A stretch of DNA of 64,000 nt, from contig NZ_CP142362.1 of the NCBI RefSeq assembly GCF_035918395.1, positions 3,447,501 through 3,511,500 on the forward strand. Reading direction: 5' to 3'. Shown here one piece after another: positions 16,134 to 24,940 of the stretch (position 1 is its first letter; every line of letters begins with the position of its first letter). Position numbers and translations under genes: made by a program. The DNA is from Mycolicibacterium sp. ND9-15 (GTDB lineage Bacteria; Actinomycetota; Actinomycetes; Mycobacteriales; Mycobacteriaceae). The notes below the pieces were generated by a model. The model worked only from the letters and a program-made list of their open reading frames with translations. It was not told where the DNA came from and made no database searches.

Positions 16134-17365
16134 CCCGTCAGCGTCAGATAGATCAGCACCACGTTCAAGAGACTAATCACGCCGGCGATGCCCCAGCCGA
16201 GAGCCGTCGTCACCCCGTGGTTGGTGTCGTCACCCATCAGCGTCCGGTCGCTGGTCAGCCGCACCAGCGGAATGAGCGCGAACGGGATCCCGAACGACAG
16301 CACCACCTGCGACAACACCAGCGCGCGGCTGGGATCGACGCCCACCGCGAGGATCACCAGCGCGGGCAGCAGCGTGATGAGGCGGCGCAACACCAGCGGA
16401 ATGGCGCGGTGCAGCAGGCCCTGCATGATCATCGCGCCCGCGTAGGCGCCGACCGACGACGACGCCAGCCCCGAGGCCAGCAGGCCGATCGCGAACAGCA
16501 ACGCGATCGTCGGGCCGAGGGCCGCACCGACCGCGGCGTGCGCGCCCTCGATCGAGTCGGTGTTCTCCTGCCCCTGCAGGTTGGTCGCGGCGACCAGCAC
16601 CATCGACAGGTTGACCGCACCCGCGATCACCATCGCGATGCCGACATCCCATCGGGTGATTCGCAACAGCATCCGTCGCCTCGGGCCGGGGCCCGGATGG
16701 CCGTGTCGGTCCCGCGCCAGGCCCGAGTGCAGATACACCGCGTGCGGCATCACGGTGGCGCCCAGCATGGCCGCCGCGATCAGCACGCTCTCGGCGCCGG
16801 CGAATTTCGGTACCAGACCGGCAGCCGCCTCGCCGAGCGGCGGGGGAGCGACGAACAGGCTGGCGAGAAATCCGACCGCGATGATCGACAGCAGGCCGGT
16901 GATGACGCGTTCGAACGAACTCTGGCCGTGGCGGTCCTTGACCAACAGCAACAGCAGCGAGACGGCACCGGTGATGATGCCGCCGGTGAGCAGGGGCAGG
17001 TCGAACAGCAGGTACAGCGCGATCGCGCCGCCCACGACCTCGGCGAGATCGGTTGCCATCGCGACCATTTCGGCTTGCAGCCAATAGGTCAGCCGGGTGC
17101 GGCGGCGCATCCGGTTACCCACCGCTTCGGGCAGCGACATCCCGGTCACCAGGCCGAGCTTGGCCGATAGGTACTGCACGATGCAGGCCATCGCGTTGGC
17201 CGCGACGATGACCCAGACCAGCAGGAAGCCGAACTGTGCGCCGGCACTGACGTTGGCGGCGACGTTGCCGGGGTCGACGTAGGCGATGGCCGCCACGAAC
17301 GCCGGGCCGAGCAGCACCCAGCTCGGCCGCAGCTTGACCTCGCTGCGCTGGTCCACGCGCCTCAC
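16130..17365 (-). CDS. mntH: Nramp-family divalent metal (Mn2+/Fe2+) transporter MntH
   Basis: 411 residues with about 11 hydrophobic segments. The metal-binding motifs are complete: DPGN (residues 31-34) in TM1 and MPHAVYLHS in TM6. Nramp proteins import Mn2+ and Fe2+ with protons across the inner membrane. The start is a GTG at 17365; GTG 17356 is an alternative. A DtxR-type palindrome lies 29-47 bp upstream (17394-17412), so repression by MntR or IdeR in metal excess is likely. It leads a minus-strand series: mntH, GGCT fusion, DUF1365, sigK, rskA, with gaps no larger than about 38 bp. Confidence 0.94.
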   Translation of the reverse strand: MRRVDQRSEVKLRPSWVLLGPAFVAAIAYVDPGNVAANVSAGAQFGFLLVWVIVAANAMACIVQYLSAKLGLVTGMSLPEAVGNRMRRRTRLTYWLQAEMVAMATDLAEVVGGAIALYLLFDLPLLTGGIITGAVSLLLLLVKDRHGQSSFERVITGLLSIIAVGFLASLFVAPPPLGEAAAGLVPKFAGAESVLIAAAMLGATVMPHAVYLHSGLARDRHGHPGPGPRRRMLLRITRWDVGIAMVIAGAVNLSMVLVAATNLQGQENTDSIEGAHAAVGAALGPTIALLFAIGLLASGLASSSVGAYAGAMIMQGLLHRAIPLVLRRLITLLPALVILAVGVDPSRALVLSQVVLSFGIPFALIPLVRLTSDRTLMGDDTNHGVTTALGWGIAGVISLLNVVLIYLTLTG

Positions 17366-17393
17366 TTTCTATCCGGAGTAGCGAATAGAAAAG

Positions 17394-17412
17394 TTAGGTT
17401 AGGCGAAACCTG
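17394..17412. promoter_or_regulatory. DtxR-family (MntR or IdeR) box upstream of mntH
   Basis: TTAGGTTAGGCGAAACCTG: the first 11 bases match the IdeR consensus TTAGGTTAGGCTAACCTAA and overall 14 of 19 agree. It also contains the inverted repeat AGGTT-N6-AACCT. Its place in front of a manganese transporter makes MntR the better candidate; IdeR is not excluded. Confidence 0.7.
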
Positions 17413-17459
17413 TCGAGCGCGGGAGCGCGGGTGCTATCTGTGCCGGCCGCCGAGCCCGA

Positions 17460-17726
17460 TCACGGGAAGAAGAAGCCGTCGCCTTCCCACATGCTTCCCC
17501 ATGGACCGACGTACTCCTGTTGGGCGGGGGTGGCGTCGATCGAGACGTTGCCCGGTGTCACGCATTCGGTGGTGGAACCGCCGATGGCCTGTGCGCCGCC
17601 GGTGTCGACACACTGCGGCAGCGTTGGATCGGGAGCCGGTTCGGCGCCGGCCGGCGGTGCCGCGAGGGCCGCGGCGATGCCGCCGGCTGCGATGACCGGG
17701 GCGAGATAACGAAGTGTGGTCCGCAT
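17460..17726 (-). CDS. Small exported protein of unknown function
   Basis: 88 residues from the ATG at 17726 (AGGA seven bases upstream; another in-frame ATG two codons earlier). A Sec signal peptide is clear: MRTTLRYLAPVIAAGG, Ala-rich core, cleavage after PPAGA before EPAPDP. The mature part is about 60 residues with two Cys that could form a disulfide (PQCVDTGG, TECVTPGN) and the end GPWGSMWEGDGFFFP. The family is common in mycobacteria and has no known role. It shares strand with the SDR gene upstream and mntH downstream. Confidence 0.72.
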   Translation of the reverse strand: MRTTLRYLAPVIAAGGIAAALAAPPAGAEPAPDPTLPQCVDTGGAQAIGGSTTECVTPGNVSIDATPAQQEYVGPWGSMWEGDGFFFP

Positions 17727-17806
17727 AGGCATGTCCTCAGTCTGGTCTACCCCCGGCCTCGGCGCACAGCGTACAAGCCTTTCGGCGCCGGCCGACGGAT
17801 GTCCTG

Positions 17807-18598
17807 TCATAGATCCGGGATGGGCATGTCCAGATTCGGGACCGTCAAGCCACCGTCGACCTCCAGCGTCTTGCCGGTGAGGTAGCTGCCGGCGGGCGAG
17901 GCGAGGTACACCGCGGCCGCGGCGATGTCGTGCGGCTCGCCCAACCGGCGCAGCGGGGTGGCCTCTTCCATCGGCTTACGCAGTTCGTCGTTGGAGGCCA
18001 CGATGTCGAGCGCCGACGTCAGGATCGACCCCGGCGCGATGGCGTTGACCCGGATACGCGGGCACAAATCGAGCGCGGCGAGCCGGGTGTAGTGGGCGAG
18101 CGCCGCCTTGGCCGTGCCGTAGGCGGCGAATCCGCGACCGGCCAACCGGCCCATGGTGGAGGTGATGTTGATGATGCTGCCGCCGCCGGAGTGCTCGAGC
18201 ATCAGCGGGACGGCGGCGGTGGTGAGCGCGTGCGCGGTGGTGACGTTGAAGGTGAACGCGTCGCGCAGATCCTTGGTGGACGTGTTGAGTAGCGCGTTCG
18301 GCATGGTGCCGCCGACGTTGTTGACGACGATGTCCAGTTTCCCGAACGCCTCGATCGCGGTCTCGGCCAGCGTCGCGGTGTCCTCGGGATGCGCGAGGTC
18401 GGCCGCCACGACGTGCGCCCTGCGGCCGACGCCCTTTATCTGGCCGGCCACCTCCTCGAGTTGCGACTGCGTGCGCGACGCGATCACCACGTCCGCACCG
18501 GCTTCCGCGAATGCGAGCGCCATCGCTGCACCCAGGCCGCGGCCCGCGCCGGTGACCACTGCCACTTGATCGTCCAGTCGGAATCTGTCCAGAATCAC
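17807..18598 (-). CDS. Short-chain dehydrogenase/reductase (Rv0927c-like)
   Basis: 263 residues from a GTG at 18598 with AGGA nine bases upstream. Classical SDR: cofactor loop [10 protein letters not shown] (about residues 16-25), NNVGG, catalytic Ser in INITSTMG and YGTAK (Tyr-x-x-x-Lys), and the C-terminal [12 protein letters not shown]. It oxidises or reduces an alcohol/ketone with NAD(P); the substrate is unknown. In M. tuberculosis the similar gene also lies just upstream of mntH. Confidence 0.88.
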   Translation of the reverse strand: MILDRFRLDDQVAVVTGAGRGLGAAMALAFAEAGADVVIASRTQSQLEEVAGQIKGVGRRAHVVAADLAHPEDTATLAETAIEAFGKLDIVVNNVGGTMPNALLNTSTKDLRDAFTFNVTTAHALTTAAVPLMLEHSGGGSIINITSTMGRLAGRGFAAYGTAKAALAHYTRLAALDLCPRIRVNAIAPGSILTSALDIVASNDELRKPMEEATPLRRLGEPHDIAAAAVYLASPAGSYLTGKTLEVDGGLTVPNLDMPIPDL

Positions 18599-18720
18599 GT
18601 TTCGGAGTCCTTTCCTCGCGGGCGAACCGTAACAGGGCACGGCAACTGCGCCGATTTCTGCAAGGGGGTCGCTGGCCGCGTCGTTTCACAGCCCTACCGC
18701 AGATCTCGGCGCCAGAAGCG

Positions 18721-19683
18721 CTACTTCTTCGATGCCGCCTTCTTCGCCAGCGCCTTCTTAGCCGCCTTCTTGGCCGGCGGCTTCTTAGCGGGCGTTTTCT
18801 TGGCGGTGCTGTTTTTCGCCGACGCCTTCTTCGCGGCTGCCTTCGCGGCGGGCTTGTCCCCGTCGTCGGAACTGCGCGAGCCACCGCGGCCCTCGCGCCG
18901 CGCCTTCACGCTGGCCTCGAGCTTGGCCAACAGGTCGGAGACGTCCTCGGTCTCGTCGAGTTCCTGCGGCTGGTCCTCGGTGGTAAAGGCTTCGCCGCCT
19001 TCGAGTTTGGCTTGGATCAGCTCGTGCAGTTGCTGCTGATAGTCGTCGTGATAGCGGTCGGGATTGAAGTCGTCGGTCATCGAATCGACAACCTGGGTGG
19101 CCATTTTCAGCTCGGCCGGCCTGATGTCGACTTCCTTGTCCAGCACCGGGAAATCGGGATCGCGAATCTCGTCGGGCCATAACAGCGTCTGGATCACCAT
19201 GACGTCGCGCTTGCTGAAGTCCTGAACCCGAAGCGCCGCGAGGCGGGTCTTGTTGCGCAGCGCGAAGTGGACGATCGCGACCCGGTCGGTCTCCTTGAGC
19301 GTCTTGGTCAGCAGCACATACGACTTCGACGACTTGCCCTCGGGCTCTAAGAAATAGCTGCGGTCATACATCATCGGGTCGATGTCGCCGGCCGGAACGA
19401 ACTCCAGTACCTCGATCTCTCGACTGCGCTCCTCCGGAAGCGTCGAGATGTCCTCGTCGGTGATGATCACCGTCTGTCCGTCGTCGGATTCGTATGCCCT
19501 CGCGATGTCGCGGTACTCGACTTCCTCGCCGTCGATCTCGCAGACGCGCTTGTACCGGATGCGTCCGTTGTCCTTCGCATGCACCTGGTGGAACTTGACG
19601 TCGTGGTCCTGGGTCGCGCTGTAGACCTTGACCGGGACGTTCACCAGGCCGAACGCGATAGAGCCTTTCCATATGGAACGCAT
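18721..19683 (-). CDS. mku: Non-homologous end-joining protein Ku
   Basis: 320 residues from the ATG at 19683. It starts MRSIWKGSIAFGLVNVPVKV, the Ku core signature, and continues through ERSREIEVLEFVPAGDIDP and LLTKTLKETDRVAIVHFALR. Residues beyond about 265 form a Lys/Ala-rich tail (AKKTPAKKPPAKKAAKKALA) typical of environmental mycobacterial Ku and likely to bind DNA. Ku forms a homodimer on broken DNA ends and recruits LigD. Its ATG overlaps the kinase stop by one base (TGATG), so translation is probably coupled. LigD is 2.8 kb away on the opposite strand rather than adjacent. Confidence 0.96.
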   Translation of the reverse strand: MRSIWKGSIAFGLVNVPVKVYSATQDHDVKFHQVHAKDNGRIRYKRVCEIDGEEVEYRDIARAYESDDGQTVIITDEDISTLPEERSREIEVLEFVPAGDIDPMMYDRSYFLEPEGKSSKSYVLLTKTLKETDRVAIVHFALRNKTRLAALRVQDFSKRDVMVIQTLLWPDEIRDPDFPVLDKEVDIRPAELKMATQVVDSMTDDFNPDRYHDDYQQQLHELIQAKLEGGEAFTTEDQPQELDETEDVSDLLAKLEASVKARREGRGGSRSSDDGDKPAAKAAAKKASAKNSTAKKTPAKKPPAKKAAKKALAKKAASKK

Positions 19684-20624
19684 CAACCCAGTATGGCTGA
19701 TTTCAGCGCGGCATCGCGGGTGGCGCGATCGGGCAGGTCGGCGCCGGCGCGGGAAACGGTCAACGCCGACGACATCGCGGCGGCGCGCACCACGGTCGTC
19801 AGCGCCTCGGTGCCGATCCGCGCCAGGTCACGTCGCCGCTCGGCACCCAGCAACCCCAGCGTCCACAGTGCGTCGATCAGTCCCGCCATGAACGCGTCGC
19901 CGGCACCCACCGTGTCGACGACGTCGACCTCGAACGCCGGCACGCGCACCAGGCCCTCCGCACACACCGCGAACGACCCGCGCCCGCCCATCGTCACCGC
20001 GACGACGGATGGGCCCAGCGTCAGCCATGTCTGCGCGATCTGCTCGGGGGACCGACCGGGATCGAGCCAGCGCATGTCCTCATCGCTCGCCTTGACCACG
20101 TCGCACCGCTCGATGAGCCGATCGATGCGACCACGTGCGGCCCGAGCATCTTGAGAGGCATCCTCGATCAGCGCCGGCCGCAGATTCGGGTCGAACGTGA
20201 CGGTCGCGGAGAGATGGTAGGTGTCGACCAGCGCGGCGGTGGCGCGGCAGCCGGGTTCCAGCACCGCTGCGATCGACCCGGTGTGCACGACGAGAGGCGG
20301 CCCCACCTCCGGTGTGCCCGTCAGCTGCCATTCGATGTCGAACTCGTACTGGGCCGAGCCACGCTCGTCGATAGTGGCCAACGCGGTCGAGGTGTGGTCC
20401 GCGTTCGCACTTCCCGTAACAAGTTGTGCGCCAGAACTTTCGACATAGTCGGCGATGCGCTGCCCGCGCCCGTCGTCGCCGATGTGGGTGAGGAAGTCGA
20501 CGGTGCGGCCCAGGCGGGCCAGCCCAACCGCGACGTTGAGCGGGCTGCCGCCGACGTGCTCTGCGGTCGAGCCGGCGCGCTCGACGATGTCGATCAACGC
20601 CTCACCGATCACCAGGGCCCTCAT
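19683..20624 (-). CDS. PfkB-family carbohydrate kinase (fructokinase-like)
   Basis: 313 residues from the ATG at 20624 (GGAGG upstream). PfkB signatures: GGSPLNVAVGLARLG (about residues 26-40) and the ATP/anion-hole motif DTVGAGDAFMAGL near residue 250, whose Asp is the catalytic base. The family phosphorylates sugars or nucleosides; the exact substrate cannot be told. It is immediately upstream of Ku with a one-base overlap, so Ku expression is tied to this gene's promoter, which lies in the AT-rich gap with the LexA box. Confidence 0.86.
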   Translation of the reverse strand: MRALVIGEALIDIVERAGSTAEHVGGSPLNVAVGLARLGRTVDFLTHIGDDGRGQRIADYVESSGAQLVTGSANADHTSTALATIDERGSAQYEFDIEWQLTGTPEVGPPLVVHTGSIAAVLEPGCRATAALVDTYHLSATVTFDPNLRPALIEDASQDARAARGRIDRLIERCDVVKASDEDMRWLDPGRSPEQIAQTWLTLGPSVVAVTMGGRGSFAVCAEGLVRVPAFEVDVVDTVGAGDAFMAGLIDALWTLGLLGAERRRDLARIGTEALTTVVRAAAMSSALTVSRAGADLPDRATRDAALKSAILG

Positions 20625-20762
20625 CGCATGTCCTCCCGGAGCATCGTCGCGACTGAACAGACTGTGTGACAACACTTTACGGCTCTTCTCTGAAGCGATT
20701 TTACAGCTCCGCCCTAAAGCTCTCAGAGATTCTTCAGGGCTAGGCCATGGCATTCTTAACAT

Positions 20763-20778
20763 TCGAACATACGTTCGA
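20763..20778. promoter_or_regulatory. LexA (SOS) box, perfect palindrome
   Basis: TCGAACATACGTTCGA matches the mycobacterial SOS consensus TCGAAC-N4-GTTCGA exactly. It ends 3 bp before the ATG of the 13E12-type HNH gene, so bound LexA would block initiation. It is also about 140 bp upstream of the divergent kinase-Ku operon, so an effect on that side is possible but less likely. Confidence 0.9.
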
Positions 20779-20781
20779 GTC

Positions 20782-22215
20782 ATGACTTCCGGAGCGGTGC
20801 AAACGGCGGTCGCCGCGCTGCGTTCAGCGTTCGACGAACTGGCCGCACTGCCTATCGACACACTCGCCACGACGGAATTGGTCGGCGTGCTCGACGAACT
20901 CGAAACCCTCACCTGCCAGATGCCCAGCCAGAGCCACCGCATGCTGGCGCGCTTGCAGACCGAGACCAGCGCCACCCAGATGGGCGCCAAGACCTGGCGC
21001 GACTTTCTGTCGGTCCGGTGGCGCATCTCGCCCACCGAGGCCAACCGCCGGCTCGACGAGGCGAGCCTGTTGGCGCCCCGGCGCACACTGACCGGAGAAC
21101 CACTCGAGCCGGTGTTGCCGGCCACAGCGCTCGTTGAGGCGAATGGATTGATCAATCGCGAACACGTCAAGGTCGTGCGCGAGGCAATGGGCCGCATCCC
21201 GCCTTCGGTAGATTCCCTCACCCGCGCTCAGATCGAAGTGGACCTGGCTCGCACCGCTGTCGGCGTGGGACCAAAGGAATTGAGGGACAACGCCGATCGC
21301 ATTTTATTCCTGCTCGATCAGGACGGCCCCGAACCCGACGAAAGGGAGCGTGCAAGGCGTCGCGGTTTCACGAAGGGGCCCCAGGGGTCCGACAAGATGA
21401 TCCCGTTCAAAGGCAATCTGACTCCCGAAGCATGGGCGATATACGAGGCGATTTTCGCGAAGTGGGCGGCGCCGGGCATGTGCAACCCTGACGACGAAAA
21501 TCCTTGCGTCTCCGGCTCGCCGTCACAGGCGCAGATCGACCAAGACCACCGTAACCTGGCGCAGCGCCAGCACGACGCATTGGTCGCGGTCGGACGCAGT
21601 GTGCTGGAAAGCGGGGAGTTGGGTCAGCACAACGGGTTACCGACCTCGATCGTCATCCGCACCACACTGCAGGACCTAGAGAGCCGGGCCGGCGTTGGAG
21701 TCTCCGGTGGCGGCACCGTCATTCCCATCGCCGACGTCATCCGCATGGCCGCCCATGCCAACCACTACCTGGCGGTGTTCGACAAGGCCACCGGGTCGGC
21801 CCTGGACTTGTTTCGCGCCCGCCGCGTGGCCTCGCCGGCCCAGCGGATCATGCTCATCGCTCGCGACGGCGGTTGCACCAAGCCGGGCTGCACGGTGCCC
21901 GCCTACGGGTGCCAAGTCCATCACGCGGAACGCGACTGGGCCGACGATGGACAAACCAACGTCGACGAACTCGGCTTGGCGTGCGGGCCCGACAACCGCA
22001 TGGTCGGTTCCGACGGCTGGGGCACCCGGGTCAACGGCGACAACGATGTCGAGTGGATACCGCCGCCGCACCTCGACACCGGGCAAGCGCGCGTCAACGA
22101 GTTCCACCGGCCGGAACGGCTACACCGTCGACTGGACGCAGACACCGAAGTCCCGGAAGCCGACGGTGGCAACCAGGCTGACGAGCCGCACGGGCCAGAA
22201 CCCAACGCGGCATGA
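20782..22215 (+). CDS. DUF222 / HNH endonuclease, 13E12 repeat family
   Basis: 477 residues from the ATG at 20782. The N-terminal about 330 residues are DUF222 (LVGVLDELETLTCQMPSQSH, KTWRDFLSVRWRISPTEANR). The C-terminal part is an HNH nuclease: DGGCTKPGCTVPAYGCQVHH with Cys pairs and the HH, then a conserved N in NVDELGLACGPDNR. Several 13E12 genes of M. tuberculosis are LexA-controlled; a perfect LexA box just before this ATG fits that. The gene separates Ku from ligD, which are neighbours in M. tuberculosis, so it (with the kinase) probably entered the locus. Confidence 0.9.
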   Translation: MTSGAVQTAVAALRSAFDELAALPIDTLATTELVGVLDELETLTCQMPSQSHRMLARLQTETSATQMGAKTWRDFLSVRWRISPTEANRRLDEASLLAPRRTLTGEPLEPVLPATALVEANGLINREHVKVVREAMGRIPPSVDSLTRAQIEVDLARTAVGVGPKELRDNADRILFLLDQDGPEPDERERARRRGFTKGPQGSDKMIPFKGNLTPEAWAIYEAIFAKWAAPGMCNPDDENPCVSGSPSQAQIDQDHRNLAQRQHDALVAVGRSVLESGELGQHNGLPTSIVIRTTLQDLESRAGVGVSGGGTVIPIADVIRMAAHANHYLAVFDKATGSALDLFRARRVASPAQRIMLIARDGGCTKPGCTVPAYGCQVHHAERDWADDGQTNVDELGLACGPDNRMVGSDGWGTRVNGDNDVEWIPPPHLDTGQARVNEFHRPERLHRRLDADTEVPEADGGNQADEPHGPEPNAA

Positions 22216-22258
22216 TGCCGCCACCGTGCCGCCGTGCGCGACCGGTCGGGCGCGCCGA

Positions 22259-22489
22259 TCAACCGCCGCTGACGACTGACGGGTTCGAAGGGTCCAAGCC
22301 GCTCGACAGGCCGGGGTCCAATCCCGATCCGTGGGTGTACTCCTGATGGGCCATCGGTCGGCAGTTGTCGTCCATCGGCGTCTGGTCGCCCGAGCAGTAG
22401 GGCACGAGATCCTGCGGATCGGCCGCCGCGTGCGGCGCCGCCAGCAGAGTCGCCGCCGCGACCAGCGACGCCGCGAAGATTCTCGTCAC
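22259..22489 (-). CDS. Small exported protein of unknown function
   Basis: 76 residues. A signal peptide MTRIFAASLVAAATLLAAP ends at HAAA before DPQDLVPYCSG. The mature part is about 53 residues with two Cys (PYCSGDQ, DDNCRP) and a Gly/Ser/Pro end. It is related in style to the short DPQ-x-VPYC exported proteins of mycobacteria, with no known function. It is divergent from ligD, 34 bp apart, so their promoters must overlap. Confidence 0.7.
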   Translation of the reverse strand: MTRIFAASLVAAATLLAAPHAAADPQDLVPYCSGDQTPMDDNCRPMAHQEYTHGSGLDPGLSSGLDPSNPSVVSGG

Positions 22490-22523
22490 AGATCCAACGT
22501 AGCAGCGGGTATACGTTCACACT

Positions 22524-24791
22524 GTGGATCGATTCGGGCGGGTGAAGCTGACGAACCCGGACAAGGTGCTGTACCCCGCGACGGGTACCACCAAGGCGCA
22601 GGTGTTCGACTACTACGTCTGCATCGCCGAGGCGATGGTCCCGCATATCGCCGGTCGCGCAGTCACCCGCAAACGGTGGCCCAACGGCGTCGGGGAGCCG
22701 TCGTTCTTCGAGAAGCAACTCGCCTCGTCGGCGCCGGACTGGCTGGACCGCGCGTCGGTCACGCACCGGTCCGGGACGACGACGTACCCGCTGATCGACA
22801 CCGCCGAGGGGTTGGCGTGGATCGCGCAGCAGGCGTCGCTCGAAGTGCATGTGCCGCAATGGCGGTTCGTGGACGGAGAGCCGGGGCCGGCCACCCGCAT
22901 CGTGTTCGACCTCGACCCCGGCGAGGGAGTGTCGTTTCGGCAACTCTGCGAGGTCGCTCACGAGGTGCGGGATCTCATCAGCGACATCGGGCTGACCACC
23001 TATCCGCTCACCAGCGGCAGCAAGGGGCTGCACCTCTATGTGCCACTGGAGGAGCCGATCAGTTCCCAGGGTGCGTCCGTGCTGGCGCGACGGGTCGCGC
23101 AGCAACTCGAGAAGACCATGCCCAAGCGAGTGACCGCGACGATGACCAAGAGCCTGCGCGCCGGCAAGGTCTTCGTCGACTGGAGTCAGAACAACGCCGC
23201 CAAGACGACCATCGCGCCGTATTCGCTTCGGGGACGCGAGCATCCGACCGTCGCCGCGCCGTGTACCTGGGACGAGATCGGGGATCCGAAGCTCGGGCAC
23301 CTGCGCTTCGACGAGGTGCTCGAGCGGGTGCAGGAGATGGGCGACCTGCTGGCGCCGCTCGACGAGGCGGCGCCGGTGCCCGATCGGCTGACCACCTACC
23401 GCAGCATGCGCGACGCATCGAAAACCCCCGAGCCGGTACCGAACAGGCCGCCGAAAACCGGCAACAATGACAAGTTCGTCATCCAGGAGCACCACGCCCG
23501 CCGGCTGCACTACGACCTGCGGCTGGAACGTGACGGCGTGCTCGTGAGTTGGGCCGTTCCGAAGAACCTGCCCGACACGCCGTCGGTGAACCACCTGGCC
23601 GTACACACCGAGGACCATCCGCTGGAGTATCTGACCTTCCACGGCGAAATCCCCCAAGGCGAGTACGGCGGCGGCCAGATGATCATCTGGGACACCGGCA
23701 CCTACGAGGCCGAGAAGTTCAACGACGTCCCCCCCGACAGTCCCAAAGGGGGCGGCGGCGAGGTCATCATCAACCTGCGGGGCGACAAGGTCGACGGTCG
23801 CTACGCGCTGATCCAGACCGACGGCAAGAACTGGCTCGCGCACCGGATGAAGGACCAGAAGCGCCCGCATGCGGGTGATCTCGCGCCGATGCTGTCGAAG
23901 GACGGTTCGGTCGCGAGGCTCAAGGCCGGCCAGTGGGCGTTCGAAGGCAAGTGGGACGGCTACCGCGTGATCGTCGACGCGGACCGGGGCAGGCTCACCG
24001 TCCGCTCCCGGCGCGGCCGCGACATCACGGGCGAGTTCCCCCAATTCGAGGCATTGGCAGCAGATCTCGCAGACCACCACGTGATCCTCGACGGCGAAGC
24101 GGTCGCGCTCGACGAGTCCGGGGTACCGAGCTTCTCCGAGATGCAGAACCGGGCCCGTTCCACCCGGGTTGAGTTCTGGGCGTTCGACATCCTCTATCTC
24201 GACGGCAGATCGTTGTTGCGCGCCAAGCACTCCGATCGCCGCAGGATACTTGAAGCACTGGCCGAGGGCGGCGGGTTGATCGTCCCAGACCAGTTGCCCG
24301 GCGACGGTCCGGAGGCGCTCGAACATGCCCGCGAGAAGGGATGGGAGGGCGTGGTCGCGAAGAAGCGCGACTCGACATACCAACCGGGCCGGCGGTCGTC
24401 GTCGTGGATCAAGGACAAGCTCTGGAACACCCAGGAAGTCGTGATCGGCGGCTGGCGGCAGGGGGAGGGCGGACGGTCGAGCGGGATCGGCTCACTGGTG
24501 CTCGGTATTCCGGCCGAGAGTGGGCTCCAGTTCGTCGGCCGCGTCGGCACCGGGTTCACCGACAAGGCCCTCGCCGAGCTCAGGAAAACCCTGAAACCGC
24601 TTGAAACCGACGAGAACCCGTTCAACGACCGGCTGACCCGCCAGGACGCAAAGGGTGTCACGTTCGTCCGGCCCGAGCTTGTCGGCGAGGTACGCTACAG
24701 CGAACGAACCTCCGATAACCGTCTGCGCCAACCCAGTTGGCGCGGTCTGCGGCCGGACAAGGAACCCGGGGAGGTCAAATGGGAAGAGTAA
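22524..24791 (+). CDS. ligD: Multifunctional DNA end-joining ligase LigD (POL-PE-LIG)
   Basis: 755 residues from a GTG at 22524; M. tuberculosis LigD has 759. The order is mycobacterial: an AEP-type polymerase domain (residues about 1-290, metal ligands in FDLDPGEG, Asp129 and Asp131), a 3'-phosphoesterase domain (about 310-440, HHARRLHYDLRLE, residues 323-335), and an ATP-dependent ligase domain (about 450-755) with nucleotidyl Lys476 in EGKWDGYR and later VVAKKRDS. It fills, trims and seals double-strand breaks after recruitment by Ku. All catalytic motifs are intact. Confidence 0.97.
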   Translation: MDRFGRVKLTNPDKVLYPATGTTKAQVFDYYVCIAEAMVPHIAGRAVTRKRWPNGVGEPSFFEKQLASSAPDWLDRASVTHRSGTTTYPLIDTAEGLAWIAQQASLEVHVPQWRFVDGEPGPATRIVFDLDPGEGVSFRQLCEVAHEVRDLISDIGLTTYPLTSGSKGLHLYVPLEEPISSQGASVLARRVAQQLEKTMPKRVTATMTKSLRAGKVFVDWSQNNAAKTTIAPYSLRGREHPTVAAPCTWDEIGDPKLGHLRFDEVLERVQEMGDLLAPLDEAAPVPDRLTTYRSMRDASKTPEPVPNRPPKTGNNDKFVIQEHHARRLHYDLRLERDGVLVSWAVPKNLPDTPSVNHLAVHTEDHPLEYLTFHGEIPQGEYGGGQMIIWDTGTYEAEKFNDVPPDSPKGGGGEVIINLRGDKVDGRYALIQTDGKNWLAHRMKDQKRPHAGDLAPMLSKDGSVARLKAGQWAFEGKWDGYRVIVDADRGRLTVRSRRGRDITGEFPQFEALAADLADHHVILDGEAVALDESGVPSFSEMQNRARSTRVEFWAFDILYLDGRSLLRAKHSDRRRILEALAEGGGLIVPDQLPGDGPEALEHAREKGWEGVVAKKRDSTYQPGRRSSSWIKDKLWNTQEVVIGGWRQGEGGRSSGIGSLVLGIPAESGLQFVGRVGTGFTDKALAELRKTLKPLETDENPFNDRLTRQDAKGVTFVRPELVGEVRYSERTSDNRLRQPSWRGLRPDKEPGEVKWEE

Positions 24792-24906
24792 GGTCCGAAA
24801 TACGCTCTGGCGCATGATATTTGAGTCGGATCGTGAGAAGTGTCTGCAGCACTGGACGCTGATTGTTGCATCTATTGCAACGGTGCGGAGCGCCGCATGA
24901 CACCCT

Positions 24907-24939
24907 GTACCAGGTACCTTAACGGTGGTACGATGTACC
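24907..24939. promoter_or_regulatory. GTACC repeat cluster at the vapBC promoter, candidate VapB operator
   Basis: GTACC/GGTAC pentamers occur four times: 24907-24911, 24914-24918 (within the palindrome GGTACC), 24927-24931 and 24935-24939. The last two form GGTAC-GAT-GTACC directly before the vapB ATG. TACGAT (24929-24934) could be the -10, which would make the transcript leaderless. Autorepression by the VapBC complex is usual for the family; binding here is inferred. Confidence 0.5.
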
Positions 24940-24940
24940 G

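Noticed and set aside
21921..24383. 820-residue open frame on the minus strand, opposite ligD and the HNH gene
   Set aside because: It is antisense to LigD, whose catalytic motifs are complete, and its translation has low-complexity Arg/Gly/Val composition with no known domain. Long antisense frames are usual in DNA of this GC content.
24817..24900. 28-residue open frame between ligD and vapB
   Set aside because: Very short, no ribosome site and no recognisable sequence; treated as intergenic.
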